Assembly: GCF_019655855.1 (NCBI RefSeq)
Contig: NZ_BPFX01000003.1
Location: forward strand, 248,001-312,000
Source of the DNA: Pseudomonas paralcaligenes
GTDB taxonomy: Bacteria; Pseudomonadota; Gammaproteobacteria; Pseudomonadales; Pseudomonadaceae
Reading direction: 5' to 3'
Length of the DNA stretch: 64,000 nt
Below are positions 35,983 to 43,870 of this stretch, piece by piece (the first letter of the stretch is position 1; every line of letters begins with the position of its first letter). Position numbers and translations under genes: made by a program. The notes beneath the pieces are model-generated. The model was not told where the DNA came from. It searched no databases and saw only the letters and a program-made list of their open reading frames with translations.

Positions 35983-36845
35983 CCGCTGCGAGCCGCTTCG
36001 TCCAGCAGCGCCCGCGCGGCCAGCTTGCCCAGCGCGTTGGAGGCGAACGGGCTGTCGCCGGTGATCACCTTGCGGTCCTGGTGGGTGGCCCCGGTGACGT
36101 CGCTGTTGAGCAGGGTCACGCCCTGGGCCTGCAGCCGCTCGCCGAAGAACCAGGTCAGCCCGCCCGGCATGTAGCCGATCTCCGGCGTCTTGCGGTCCAT
36201 GGCGTCGGGGAAGGCGCAGATCGAGTAGCCCGCGAACGGCGACGCCTGGCCGAAGGCGCCGGCGGCGAGGAAGGCGGCCGGGCCGTGGCACAGCGAGATG
36301 ACGTGGCGGTCGTTGGCCATCGCCCAGTTCAGCACCCGGGCCACCGCCTCGCTCTGCGGCAGGCCGATCAGCGCGCCATGCCCGCCGGGGATGAACACGC
36401 CGATGTAGTCGGCGCCGGCCTCCAGCGCATCGGCGATCTCGTCCAGCTTCCGGGGCTCGAGGAACTGCGGCAGGTATTTGCGGTGCAGATCGGTGATCGC
36501 CGTCTCCTCGCCGGGCATGGCCCACAGCTCGAACTTGACCGGGTTGCCGGACAGGGTGGCGACGTCGAAGTCGAAGCCGGCCTGGTGCAGATGGTGCATC
36601 GGCACCAGCGTCTCGACCGGGTGGTTGCCGGTGGAGAACAGCTTGCCGGTGTCGATGGGCAGGTAGCGCTCGTCCGCGGCGATCATCAGGATCTTGCGCG
36701 TGCCCTGGTAGGCGTCGGGGTAGTGGTCGCCGTCGAGGGGCGTCCTGGGGCTGGTGAATTCGCCGAGGGAATGGGGCGACGGGAAGAAGGCGTTGTATTC
36801 GGCTTGGTCCGGGGTGGGCTGTTTGCTGTTCACGGTGTCGGTCAT
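35979..36845 (-). CDS. hchA: Hsp31-type DJ-1/PfpI protein (glyoxalase III / chaperone)
   Basis: A 288-residue protein strongly resembling E. coli HchA over its whole length: NAFFPSPHSLGEFTSP, KILMIAADERYLPIDTGKLF, GNHPVETL, the nucleophile elbow SLCHGPAAF with Cys186, and GDSPFASNALGKLA at the end. E. coli HchA is a cytosolic glutathione-independent glyoxalase (methylglyoxal to lactate) and holding chaperone. The start at 36845 gives AGGAG an 8-base spacing; an ATG three codons earlier is too close to it. It is followed by a LuxR gene overlapping its stop codon. Confidence 0.93.
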   Translation of the reverse strand: MTDTVNSKQPTPDQAEYNAFFPSPHSLGEFTSPRTPLDGDHYPDAYQGTRKILMIAADERYLPIDTGKLFSTGNHPVETLVPMHHLHQAGFDFDVATLSGNPVKFELWAMPGEETAITDLHRKYLPQFLEPRKLDEIADALEAGADYIGVFIPGGHGALIGLPQSEAVARVLNWAMANDRHVISLCHGPAAFLAAGAFGQASPFAGYSICAFPDAMDRKTPEIGYMPGGLTWFFGERLQAQGVTLLNSDVTGATHQDRKVITGDSPFASNALGKLAARALLDEAARSG

Positions 36846-36941
36846 GCCATGCACTCCTCTGTGTGGTGCCGTTCATGCTGGCGCATCGGGGTTGGACCTC
36901 GAAGAGGGGAAATCCCTCAATCTGGCGGATCGCACCCCTGG

Positions 36942-37269
36942 GTAGGGTGCGCCGTGCGCACCGAAGGCTTCGCGAGCAAGCTCGCTCCTACGGAAGCTAT
37001 TCAAGGTAGACCAGGCCGCGCAGCGGCAGGAAACAGCCATCGGGCAACTCGGAGTCGAGGTTCCCGCCAGTCGTAGCCCGGATGGAATCCGGGGAAGGTG
37101 CCGCCCATCCCGGATTTCATCCGGGCTACGGAACTGCTCCTGGGTTATTCCCCTTCGGGCCAGCGCAAGCGCTGTTCAGCGATACAGCTGCTGTCCCGCC
37201 TGCGCGGGAATGACGGTTCCGGGAGCAACACCACCCCACCTCGTCATCCCCGCGCAGGCGGGGACCCAG
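36942..37269. repeat. Intergenic repeat block
   Basis: In order: GTAGGGTGCGCCGTGCGCACC (36942), a REP half TTCGCGAGCAAGCTCGCTCC (36969), a fragment of the large repeat (37040-37065), the palindrome GTAGCCCGGATGGAATCCGG / CCGGATTTCATCCGGGCTAC (37073-37129), and the GCGCAGGCGGGGACCCAG family (37191-37269). It occupies the 507-bp gap between hchA and the CitE-like operon end. Confidence 0.7.
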
Positions 37270-37308
37270 AGGGCTCAGGGCACTACAACATCTAACGGGG
37301 ACATAGCC

Positions 37309-37335
37309 AAAAAAATGCCCGGCCGGAGCCGGGCG
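37309..37335 (-). terminator. Rho-independent terminator of the MaoC-AcDH-CitE operon
   Basis: On the minus strand GCCCGGCTCC-GGCCGGGC followed by seven T, 18 bases past the CitE-like stop codon. Confidence 0.8.
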
Positions 37336-37352
37336 GAGCAAAACGGTATCGG

Positions 37353-38159
37353 TCAGGCGGCGCGTTCCAGCAGTCGGCGGGCACGGGCGATGACCGGGGC
37401 GTCGATCATCTGGCCGTCGAGCTGGTAAGCGCCGCCGGCGCTCGCGCCCGCGAGCACCCGCCGCGCCCAGTCCAGCTCGGCCTCGCTCGGGGCCAGGGCG
37501 GCGTGCACCGGGGCGACCTGGCTCGGGTGGATGCAGAGCATGCCGGCGAAGCCCATGTCGCCGGCGTCGCGGGCGAAGCGGGCGAGACTTTCCACATCGC
37601 CGATGTCCGGGAACACGGTGTCCAGCGGCGGCGCCAGGTCGGCCAGGCGGGACTGCACCAGCAGGGCGAAGCGCGCCTGGTCGAGCAGGCGTCCGGCGGC
37701 CGGGGTGCCGGCGGCCAGGCCCAGGTCCAGGCCCAGATCGAGCCCGCCGAAGGTCAGCCGCTCGACTCCCGCGACGGCGGCGATCGCCGGCAGCCCGGCG
37801 AGCCCACGCGCGCTTTCCACGATCGGCATCACCGGCTTGCCGAGGGCGGCGACCCGCGCCACCTGCCCGGCGCTCTCGGCCTTGGGCAGCAGCACGCCGA
37901 GCACGCCCGGGTGGCGGCAGAGTTCGAGGTCGGAGGCGTGCTGGGCGTGGCCGGCCATGTTCACCCGCACCCACACGCGGGCGCCTGCCTCGGCGTCGAG
38001 GTAGGCGCGCAGGTTGTTGCGGGCGTCGGCCTTGAGCGCTTCCTCGACGGCATCCTCGAAGTCGACGATGACCGCGTCGGCGCCGCTGGCCAGGGCCTTG
38101 GCGAAGCGCTCGGGGCGGCTGCCGGGGACGAACAGCGCGCTGCGCAGCGGGGCGCCCAT
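37353..38159 (-). CDS. CitE-like HpcH/HpaI-family CoA-ester lyase (citramalyl/malyl-CoA lyase type)
   Basis: A 268-residue TIM-barrel lyase of the citrate lyase beta / citramalyl-CoA lyase group. Seen: LFVPGSRPERFAKA, VDFEDAVEEALK (Glu35/Asp36), VRVNMAG, LLPKAESA and CIHPSQVAPVH. Family members cleave 3-hydroxyacyl-CoAs such as (S)-citramalyl-CoA to acetyl-CoA and pyruvate. Its ATG shares one base with the dehydrogenase stop (TGATG). With the MaoC hydratase and acyl-CoA dehydrogenase it resembles the itaconate (ict-ich-ccl) gene group of P. aeruginosa. Confidence 0.88.
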   Translation of the reverse strand: MGAPLRSALFVPGSRPERFAKALASGADAVIVDFEDAVEEALKADARNNLRAYLDAEAGARVWVRVNMAGHAQHASDLELCRHPGVLGVLLPKAESAGQVARVAALGKPVMPIVESARGLAGLPAIAAVAGVERLTFGGLDLGLDLGLAAGTPAAGRLLDQARFALLVQSRLADLAPPLDTVFPDIGDVESLARFARDAGDMGFAGMLCIHPSQVAPVHAALAPSEAELDWARRVLAGASAGGAYQLDGQMIDAPVIARARRLLERAA

Positions 38160-39322
38160 CAGAACGACCGCGGCAGGTCGAGCAGGTGCTCGGCCACGTA
38201 GGACATGATCAGGTTGGTGGAGATCGGCGCCACCTGGTACAGGCGCGTCTCGCGGAACTTGCGCTCGACGTCGTATTCGCAGGCGAAGCCGAAGCCGCCG
38301 TGGGTCTGCATGCAGGCGTTGGCCGCGGCCCACGAGGCCTCGGCGGCGAGGTACTTGGCCATGTTGGCGGCGGCGCCGGCGTTGAGCCCGGCGTCGTATT
38401 CCTCGCAGGCGCGCCAGCGCATCAGGTCGGCGGCCTCGACCTCGATGTGTGCCTTGGCGATGGGGAACTGCACGCCCTGGTTCTGGCCGATGGGGCGGCC
38501 GAACACGCTGCGATCACGGGCGTAGGCGCTGGCCTTCTCGATGAACCAGCGGCCGTCGCCGATGCACTCGGCGGCGATCAGGGTGCGCTCGGCGTTGAGG
38601 CCGTCGAGGATGTAGCGGAAGCCCTTGCCTTCCTCGCCGATCAGGCTGTCGGCGGGGATTTCCAAGTTGTCGAAGAACAGCTCGTTGGTCTCGTGGTTGA
38701 CCATGTTGGCGATGGGCTGCACGGTCAGGCCGTTGCCGATGGCCTCGCGCAGGTCGACCAGGAAGATCGACATACCGTCGACCTTGCGCTGCACCTCGGC
38801 CAGCGGCGTGGTGCGCGCCAGCAGGATCATCAGGTCGGAGTGCTGGACCCGCGAGATCCACACCTTCTGGCCGTTGACCACGTACTTGTCGCCACGGCGC
38901 ACGGCGGTGGTCTTGATCTTGGTGGTGTCGGTGCCGGTGGTCGGTTCGGTCACGGCCATGGACTGCAGGCGCAGCTCGCCGGTGGCCAGCTTGGGCAGGT
39001 AGTAGCGCTTCTGCGCCTCGGTGCCGTTCCGCAGCAGGGTGAACATGTTGTACATCTGCCCGTGCACGGTGCCGGAGTTGCCGCCGCAGCGGTTGACTTC
39101 CTCGAGGATCACCGAGGCCTCGGCCAGGCCCAGGCCCGAGCCGCCGTATTCCTCGGGGATCATCGCCGACAGCCAGCCGGCGTCGGTCAGGGCCTTGACG
39201 AAGGCCTCTGGGAAGCCGCGTTCCTCGTCGATCCTGCGCCAGTACTCGGCAGGGAACTCGGCGCAGAGGGCGCGCACGCCGTCGCGGATGGCATTCAACT
39301 CTTCACTGTTGCGGTCGATCAT
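38159..39322 (-). CDS. Acyl-CoA dehydrogenase
   Basis: A 387-residue FAD-dependent acyl-CoA dehydrogenase. Seen: MIPEEYGGSGLGLAEAS, the FAD motif MAVTEPTTGTDTT, KVWISRVQHSDLMI, SVFGRPIGQNQGVQFPIA and MQTHGGFGFACEYDVERK. The region where many family members have the catalytic Glu (YEGT) reads YQVAPIST, so the base is not at the MCAD position. GAGGAAG precedes the ATG. It lies between the MaoC hydratase and the CitE-like lyase, which suggests a methylsuccinyl-CoA-like or branched dicarboxylyl-CoA substrate. Confidence 0.9.
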   Translation of the reverse strand: MIDRNSEELNAIRDGVRALCAEFPAEYWRRIDEERGFPEAFVKALTDAGWLSAMIPEEYGGSGLGLAEASVILEEVNRCGGNSGTVHGQMYNMFTLLRNGTEAQKRYYLPKLATGELRLQSMAVTEPTTGTDTTKIKTTAVRRGDKYVVNGQKVWISRVQHSDLMILLARTTPLAEVQRKVDGMSIFLVDLREAIGNGLTVQPIANMVNHETNELFFDNLEIPADSLIGEEGKGFRYILDGLNAERTLIAAECIGDGRWFIEKASAYARDRSVFGRPIGQNQGVQFPIAKAHIEVEAADLMRWRACEEYDAGLNAGAAANMAKYLAAEASWAAANACMQTHGGFGFACEYDVERKFRETRLYQVAPISTNLIMSYVAEHLLDLPRSF

Positions 39323-39375
39323 GGGGCTTCCTCGGAAACGGGCGCCTGCTCCGGGGCAGGCGGTTTTTCATGGGG

Positions 39376-40203
39376 TCAGTCGAACTGCACGTCGGCCTGC
39401 TGGCACAGGCCGCCGGCGTTGCTCGCCCAGAGCCAGGCGTGGCCCGGTTCGGCGTGCTGGCCGCCGACCTGGAAGGCGTCGGGGGCGATCAGCGGGCGCA
39501 CGCCGCGGAAGGCGAAGCGGCGCAGGCGCGCCAGCGGGTTGGCGCGGACGAACGCGGCCAGGCTCAGGGTGGCGGTCAGCGGACCGTGCACCACCAGGCC
39601 GGGGTAGCCCTCGGTGGCGGTCACGTAGGGCCAGTCGAAGTGGATGCGGTGGGCATTGAAGGTCACGGCCGAGTAGCGGAACAGCAGCACCGGGTCGGGC
39701 ACCACGGCTTCCTGCCAGTCCGCCTCGGGCAGCGGTTCGCCGGCGCCCGGTTTGGGCGGGGTCGGCTCGCGGTAGACGATGTCCTGTTCCTCGCGGATGC
39801 ACGTCACGCCGTCCTGCGCGTATTCGTGGCGCAGGGTGACGAACAGCAGCGAGCCGCTGCGCCCGTGCTTTTCCTCGATGCGCTCGATGGTGGTGGTGCG
39901 GCAGGCCTCGCCGCCGACCCGCAGCGGTTCGAGGAACTCCAGCCGGCCGCCGGCCCACATGCGGTTGCGGCCGTGGGCCGGCGGCATGAAGCCGCCCAGC
40001 GCGGGGTGGCCGTCCGGGCCCAGGCCGGCGCAGGCGACCGGCTCGTTGAAGAAGCACCAGTGCCACAGCCACGGCAGTTCCTCGCCGTGGGCCGGGGCCT
40101 GGGTGTCGAAGGTCGCCGCGATGCGGCTGACCAGGTTGCGGCTCAACTGGTCGTGCACCTGCTGGGTACGTCCCAGCCACTGCGCCGGATCGAAATCTGC
40201 CAT
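39376..40203 (-). CDS. MaoC/HTD2-type enoyl-CoA hydratase (itaconyl/mesaconyl-CoA hydratase-like)
   Basis: About 275 residues. An N-terminal FAS1-like hotdog half (WHWCFFNEPVACAGLGPDGHP, GGFMPPAHGRNRMWAGG) precedes a C-terminal MaoC half with YSAVTFNAHRIHFDWPY and GLVVHGPLTATL, carrying the catalytic His/Asp-type motif. This is the layout of itaconyl-CoA hydratase (Ich) and mesaconyl-C4-CoA hydratase. The start MADFDPAQW is preferred because GGGA stands 8 bases upstream; two more ATGs lie up to 6 codons further out. It is first gene of the operon with acyl-CoA dehydrogenase and CitE-like lyase; LysR site e is 58 bases upstream. Confidence 0.87.
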   Translation of the reverse strand: MADFDPAQWLGRTQQVHDQLSRNLVSRIAATFDTQAPAHGEELPWLWHWCFFNEPVACAGLGPDGHPALGGFMPPAHGRNRMWAGGRLEFLEPLRVGGEACRTTTIERIEEKHGRSGSLLFVTLRHEYAQDGVTCIREEQDIVYREPTPPKPGAGEPLPEADWQEAVVPDPVLLFRYSAVTFNAHRIHFDWPYVTATEGYPGLVVHGPLTATLSLAAFVRANPLARLRRFAFRGVRPLIAPDAFQVGGQHAEPGHAWLWASNAGGLCQQADVQFD

Positions 40204-40260
40204 GCCTTGCATCCCGTTCATGTCGTGGCGGCATGATGCAGGGGTGGCCGGAGGGCGAGG

Positions 40261-40280
40261 AATTCGCTTTTGCGGAAGCC
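40261..40280. promoter_or_regulatory. Candidate LysR operator, site e (MaoC operon)
   Basis: AATTCGCTTTTGCGGAAGCC; half-sites TTCGC and GCGGAA with a 4-base spacer, 14 of 20 positions equal to site c without gaps. It lies in the 307-bp divergent region between the MaoC and racemase-like genes. Confidence 0.5.
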
Positions 40281-40346
40281 CGCCTCAAGCCCACGCTAAT
40301 ACGCAGGCGCGCGGGAGCGAGGGGCGTTTCTTAATGATGAACGGTC

Positions 40347-40361
40347 TTTCATTCTGCAACG
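40347..40361 (+). promoter_or_regulatory. Candidate upstream activator element, site g
   Basis: TTTCATTCTGCAACG, 87 bases before the GG of the -24 element. It agrees at 13 of 15 positions with TTTCACTCTGCAATG at 50815, which stands 101 bases before the other sigma-54 promoter. An AATGA-N11-TCATT inverted repeat (40333-40353) overlaps it. Confidence 0.5.
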
Positions 40362-40432
40362 CCGCTGGCCGGCGCTGCTCGGGTTCCTGGAAATAGTCCT
40401 GTTTTTTCAATGGGATAGCGGCGCGGAATTTC

Positions 40433-40447
40433 TGGCACCCATATTGC
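40433..40447 (+). promoter_or_regulatory. Sigma-54 (-24/-12) promoter of the racemase/FadH operon
   Basis: TGGCAC-CCATA-TTGC: both boxes match the RpoN consensus with exact spacing. The predicted start is near 40459, about 50 bases before the ATG at 40511. Such promoters need an AAA+ enhancer-binding activator, which is not encoded in this window. Confidence 0.75.
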
Positions 40448-40510
40448 CTGAGCAGTCGTACCCGAAACGCGCCGTGCCCGTCGAGGCATGGCTGGCAACG
40501 AGGAGACAGC

Positions 40511-41257
40511 ATGTCCAGCCGCATAAAAATAATAATCCCCATCCCGATGGACGCCGAGGCCGCGGCCAATCGCTCCAGCCAGCTGCCCGCCCACCTGATC
40601 CTGCCGGGCTTCGAGCCGGAGTTCGTGCCGGTGGCCAAGGGCGCGTCCCTGGCCGACAGCGCCTACGACGTGCTGCTGATGGACTTCTCCGTGGTCCAGG
40701 CCGGCATCCGCGCCCAGGAGGAAGGCTACAGCGCGGTGTGCATCGACACCGTCAGCGACTCCGGCCTGGCCGCCCTGCGTTCGCGGCTGGACATCCCGGT
40801 GGTCGCGCCGGGCATGTCGGCCTTCCACATGGCCTGCATGCTGGGCAAGAAGTTCAGCGTCATCACCATGTGGGACCAGTGGTTCGCCCTGTACGAGAAG
40901 ACCCTCACCGAATACCGCCTGTGGGACCGGGTCGCCTCGCTGCGCTCGATCAACACCCGGCCGGACCTCAAGGAGCTGCTGGCCGGCAAGGAGGACGTGG
41001 TGTTCGCCAAGCTGGAGGCCGAGGCGCGCCGGGCGATGGAGGAGGACGGCGCCGACGTCATCGTGCTCGGCTCGACCACCATGCACCAGTCCCACGCCTA
41101 CCTGGCCGAGCGCCTGCCGATCCCGGTGATTAACCCCGGGCTGGTGTCCTACAAACTCTGCGAGCTGATGCTCGGCCTGGGCCTCAAACACAGCCGCAAG
41201 GCCTACCCGGCACCGGAAAACCCCAACGACGCCGCCTATCACGGCTTCGCCCTCTGA
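40511..41257 (+). CDS. Asp/Glu/hydantoin racemase-family protein lacking both catalytic cysteines
   Basis: A 248-residue protein with the two-lobed racemase-family fold of the HyuE/maleate isomerase branch. Seen: EEGYSAVCIDTVSDSGLAAL and EEDGADVIVLGSTTMHQS, which align with the family motifs IACFxDPGL and VLGCAGM. At the two catalytic-Cys positions stand Thr80 and Ser188, so the standard two-cysteine racemisation is not expected. It could be an isomerase or lyase with other chemistry, or a binding protein. CGAGGAG precedes the ATG. It is first gene of a sigma-54 operon with a SnoaL-like gene and two FadH-like flavoenzymes. Confidence 0.85.
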   Translation: MSSRIKIIIPIPMDAEAAANRSSQLPAHLILPGFEPEFVPVAKGASLADSAYDVLLMDFSVVQAGIRAQEEGYSAVCIDTVSDSGLAALRSRLDIPVVAPGMSAFHMACMLGKKFSVITMWDQWFALYEKTLTEYRLWDRVASLRSINTRPDLKELLAGKEDVVFAKLEAEARRAMEEDGADVIVLGSTTMHQSHAYLAERLPIPVINPGLVSYKLCELMLGLGLKHSRKAYPAPENPNDAAYHGFAL

Positions 41258-41280
41258 CAACAAGAAAACGGGAGACCACC

Positions 41281-41670
41281 ATGTCGCGACTCAACCGGCA
41301 GCAGCTGATCGAGCTGGCCACCCAGAAATACTTCGGCAACGTCGACAGCAAGAACATGGAGCCGGTGCTCGACTGCTGCCACGAAGACGTCGAGTTCACC
41401 ATCCAGACCGACAACCTCACCCACAGCGGCCATGCCGGCGTGCGCAAGATGTTCGACAACCTGTTCTCCGGCTTCGAGGAAATCTGGCACGGCGACTTCG
41501 AGACCGCGGCCGACGAGGAGACGCAGACGGTCTGCGCGCGCTTCAACGTCTACCTCAAGGACCACCAGGGCAACGAGACCCGTCTGCGCAACTGCAACTT
41601 CTGGTACGTGGAGGACGGCCGCTTCCGCCGCGTGTTCGTCTTCATGAGCGGCGAGAACGTCCTGCGCTGA
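41281..41670 (+). CDS. SnoaL/NTF2-like family protein
   Basis: A 129-residue single-domain protein of the NTF2/SnoaL-like fold: N-terminal helices (RQQLIELATQKYFGNVDSKN), then LDCCHEDVEFTI, GHAGVRKMFDNLF and a beta-sheet ending GRFRRVFVFMSGENVLR. Members act as small isomerases, cyclases, dehydratases or ligand-binding proteins. GGGAGA precedes the ATG, 23 bases after the racemase-like stop. Its place before two ene-reductase-like genes suggests a small-molecule isomerisation or hydration step; this is inference. Confidence 0.82.
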   Translation: MSRLNRQQLIELATQKYFGNVDSKNMEPVLDCCHEDVEFTIQTDNLTHSGHAGVRKMFDNLFSGFEEIWHGDFETAADEETQTVCARFNVYLKDHQGNETRLRNCNFWYVEDGRFRRVFVFMSGENVLR

Positions 41671-41747
41671 GGACGCCGCCGCGGTGATACGCCTGGCCGC
41701 TCCGCACGGAGCGGCCCATCCCACAAGAACAATAAGGATGAGGAACG

Positions 41748-43865
41748 ATGACCCAGCCCAAGCAGCCGGGGGAGCTTCGCTATCCCTCGATTTTCTCCCC
41801 GCTCCGGATCGGCAACATCACGGTGCGCAACCGCCTGATGCAGACCGCCCACGCCAAGGGCTTCGCCTCGGCCGACGGCCTGACCAACGACCGCGACATC
41901 CACTACCAGGCCGAGCGCGCCAAGGGCGGCATCGGCCTGATCGTCACCGGTGCCCGCCACGTCCACCCGCAGTCCACTGGGCCGAACCGCTCCCTGGCCC
42001 GCGGCAACCGCGAGGAGATGATCGAGCGCGACGCCGAGATGGTGAACGCGGTGCACGCCTTCGGCGGCCGCATCGTCGCCCAGCTGATCCACTTCGGCCC
42101 ACAGGGCCGCAGCGGCGCGCTGGACGACTACCGCCTGCTGATGGGGCCGTCGACCATGAAGTCGCCGGCCTACAACGAGTGGGCCAGGGAAATGACCAAG
42201 GCCGAGATGGACGAGGTTTCCGAGCATTTCGCCTTGGCCGCGCGCAACGCCCAGGCATCCGGCTTCGACGGCGTCGAGCTGCACTACTCGCACGGCTACC
42301 TGCACCAGCAGTTCCTCTCCTTCGTCTACAACAAGCGCACCGACGAGTACGGCGGCAGCCTGGACAACATCGTGCGCTTCCCCATCGAGACCATGCAGCG
42401 GGTGCGCGAGGCGGTGGGGCCGGACTTCGTGGTCGGCATCCGCGTCTCGCTGGACGAATGCACGGTCGAGGGCATGCACGCCGACACGGCGATCCTGATG
42501 ACCCGCAAGATGGTCGAGACCGGCCTGATCGACTACGTCAGCGCCACCGCCGGCACCTACGCCGCCCACGCCGACCAGATCCCGCCGGGCGACTACCCGG
42601 AGAACTGGCTGGTGGAGGACGGCGCCCGCCTGCGCGCCGCGCTGCGCGAGGTCAGCGACATCCCGGTGTTCATCGTCGGCCACATCGTCGACCCGGAAAA
42701 AGCCGAGTCGCTGGTCGCCAGCGGCGCCACCGACATGGTGGCGATGACCCGCACGCAGATCGCCGACCCCGAGTTCTGCAACAAACTGCTGCAGGGCCGC
42801 GAGGACGAGATCAGCCACTGCATCCGCTGCAACCAGGCGTGCATCGCCCGGCTGATGGCCGGCAACGCCATCTCCTGCGTGGTCAACCCGGCGGCCGGGC
42901 GCGAGCAGCGCTTCGGCCTGCACACCCTGAGGGCGGCCGAGCGGCCGGCCGACTGGCTGGTGGTCGGCGGCGGCCCGGCCGGCATGAAGGCCGCGCTGAC
43001 CCTGCGCCAGCGCGGCCACCGGGTGACCCTGGTGGAGCGCGGCGAGCGCCTCGGCGGGCAGACCCTGCTGGCCGCGCAGCTGCCGCGCCGGCACAAGTTC
43101 GGCTTCATCGCCCGCGATCTCGAAAGCCAGCTGCGCAAGGCCGGCGTGGACATCCGCCTGAACACCGCGCTGGACGCCGAGGCCATCGTCGCCTGGGGTG
43201 CCGACGGGGTGATCCTGGCCACCGGCTCGACCCCGCTGAAGACCGCCTTCACCTCGACCCGCCCGGCCGTGGACCGGGTGCCCGGCACCGAGCAGGACAA
43301 CGTGCTCAGCGTGGTCGAGGTGCTGCAGGCGCCGGAGCGGGTCGGCAAGCGCGTGGTGCTGTTCGACGAGGACGGCGGTCGCTACGCCCTGGGCACCGCG
43401 GAATTCCTCCTCGACCGTGGCCACGAGGTGCACCTGGTCAGCCGCTTCACCGCCCTGGCGCCCAACCTGGCGCTGACCCTGGACCTGCCGGTGAACTACC
43501 GCCACGTGTTCGCCAAGGGGCTGCGCTACACCATCAACAGCTGGGTGCGGCGCATCGACGGCAGCCGCGCGCAACTGCTCAACCTGTTCACCGACCAGGA
43601 CAGCGAGGTGCTGGAGGCCGACAGCTTCGTCATCGCCGCCGGGCACCAGCCGAACGACGGACTCTACCGCCAACTGGAAGGGCGCATCGCGCGCCTGTAC
43701 TGCATCGGCGACGCGCGCCTGCAGCGCCCCCTGCAGGACAGCATCTACGAAGGCATGCTGGCTGGCCGCGAGCAGCTCGACGATCCGGCGCGCTTCATCG
43801 AGCAGGGCGCGCTGGAAGGCTTCGGCGCCGACTGGCGCACGGCCATGGGCGCGCCTGTGGCCTGA
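41748..43865 (+). CDS. FadH/old-yellow-enzyme-like NADH:flavin oxidoreductase, copy 1
   Basis: A 705-residue three-domain flavoenzyme of the 2,4-dienoyl-CoA reductase / trimethylamine dehydrogenase type. Residues about 10-345 form the FMN TIM barrel (SPLRIGNITVRNRLMQTAH; active-site ELHYSHGYLHQQFLS). A [4Fe-4S] cluster is bound by C-x2-C-x3-C-x11-C at Cys358, 361, 365 and 377. Then come NAD(P)/FAD Rossmann domains (VVGGGPAGMKAALTL). It reduces activated C=C bonds or oxidatively cleaves amines, depending on the member. AAGGATGAGG precedes the ATG. The second, related copy follows 117 bases later. Confidence 0.92.
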   Translation: MTQPKQPGELRYPSIFSPLRIGNITVRNRLMQTAHAKGFASADGLTNDRDIHYQAERAKGGIGLIVTGARHVHPQSTGPNRSLARGNREEMIERDAEMVNAVHAFGGRIVAQLIHFGPQGRSGALDDYRLLMGPSTMKSPAYNEWAREMTKAEMDEVSEHFALAARNAQASGFDGVELHYSHGYLHQQFLSFVYNKRTDEYGGSLDNIVRFPIETMQRVREAVGPDFVVGIRVSLDECTVEGMHADTAILMTRKMVETGLIDYVSATAGTYAAHADQIPPGDYPENWLVEDGARLRAALREVSDIPVFIVGHIVDPEKAESLVASGATDMVAMTRTQIADPEFCNKLLQGREDEISHCIRCNQACIARLMAGNAISCVVNPAAGREQRFGLHTLRAAERPADWLVVGGGPAGMKAALTLRQRGHRVTLVERGERLGGQTLLAAQLPRRHKFGFIARDLESQLRKAGVDIRLNTALDAEAIVAWGADGVILATGSTPLKTAFTSTRPAVDRVPGTEQDNVLSVVEVLQAPERVGKRVVLFDEDGGRYALGTAEFLLDRGHEVHLVSRFTALAPNLALTLDLPVNYRHVFAKGLRYTINSWVRRIDGSRAQLLNLFTDQDSEVLEADSFVIAAGHQPNDGLYRQLEGRIARLYCIGDARLQRPLQDSIYEGMLAGREQLDDPARFIEQGALEGFGADWRTAMGAPVA

Positions 43866-43870
43866 GCGGC

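Noticed and set aside
34757..37269. Stacked short palindromes resembling a CRISPR array
   Set aside because: Units are of several different families, not evenly spaced, and there are no unique spacers between identical repeats; no cas genes are present.
40511..41257. Assignment of the racemase-like gene as maleate isomerase (nicE) with the terminal amidase as nicF
   Set aside because: Both catalytic Cys of maleate isomerase are replaced, the two genes are 23 kb apart in different operons, and no other nicotinate or dihydroxypyridine genes are present.
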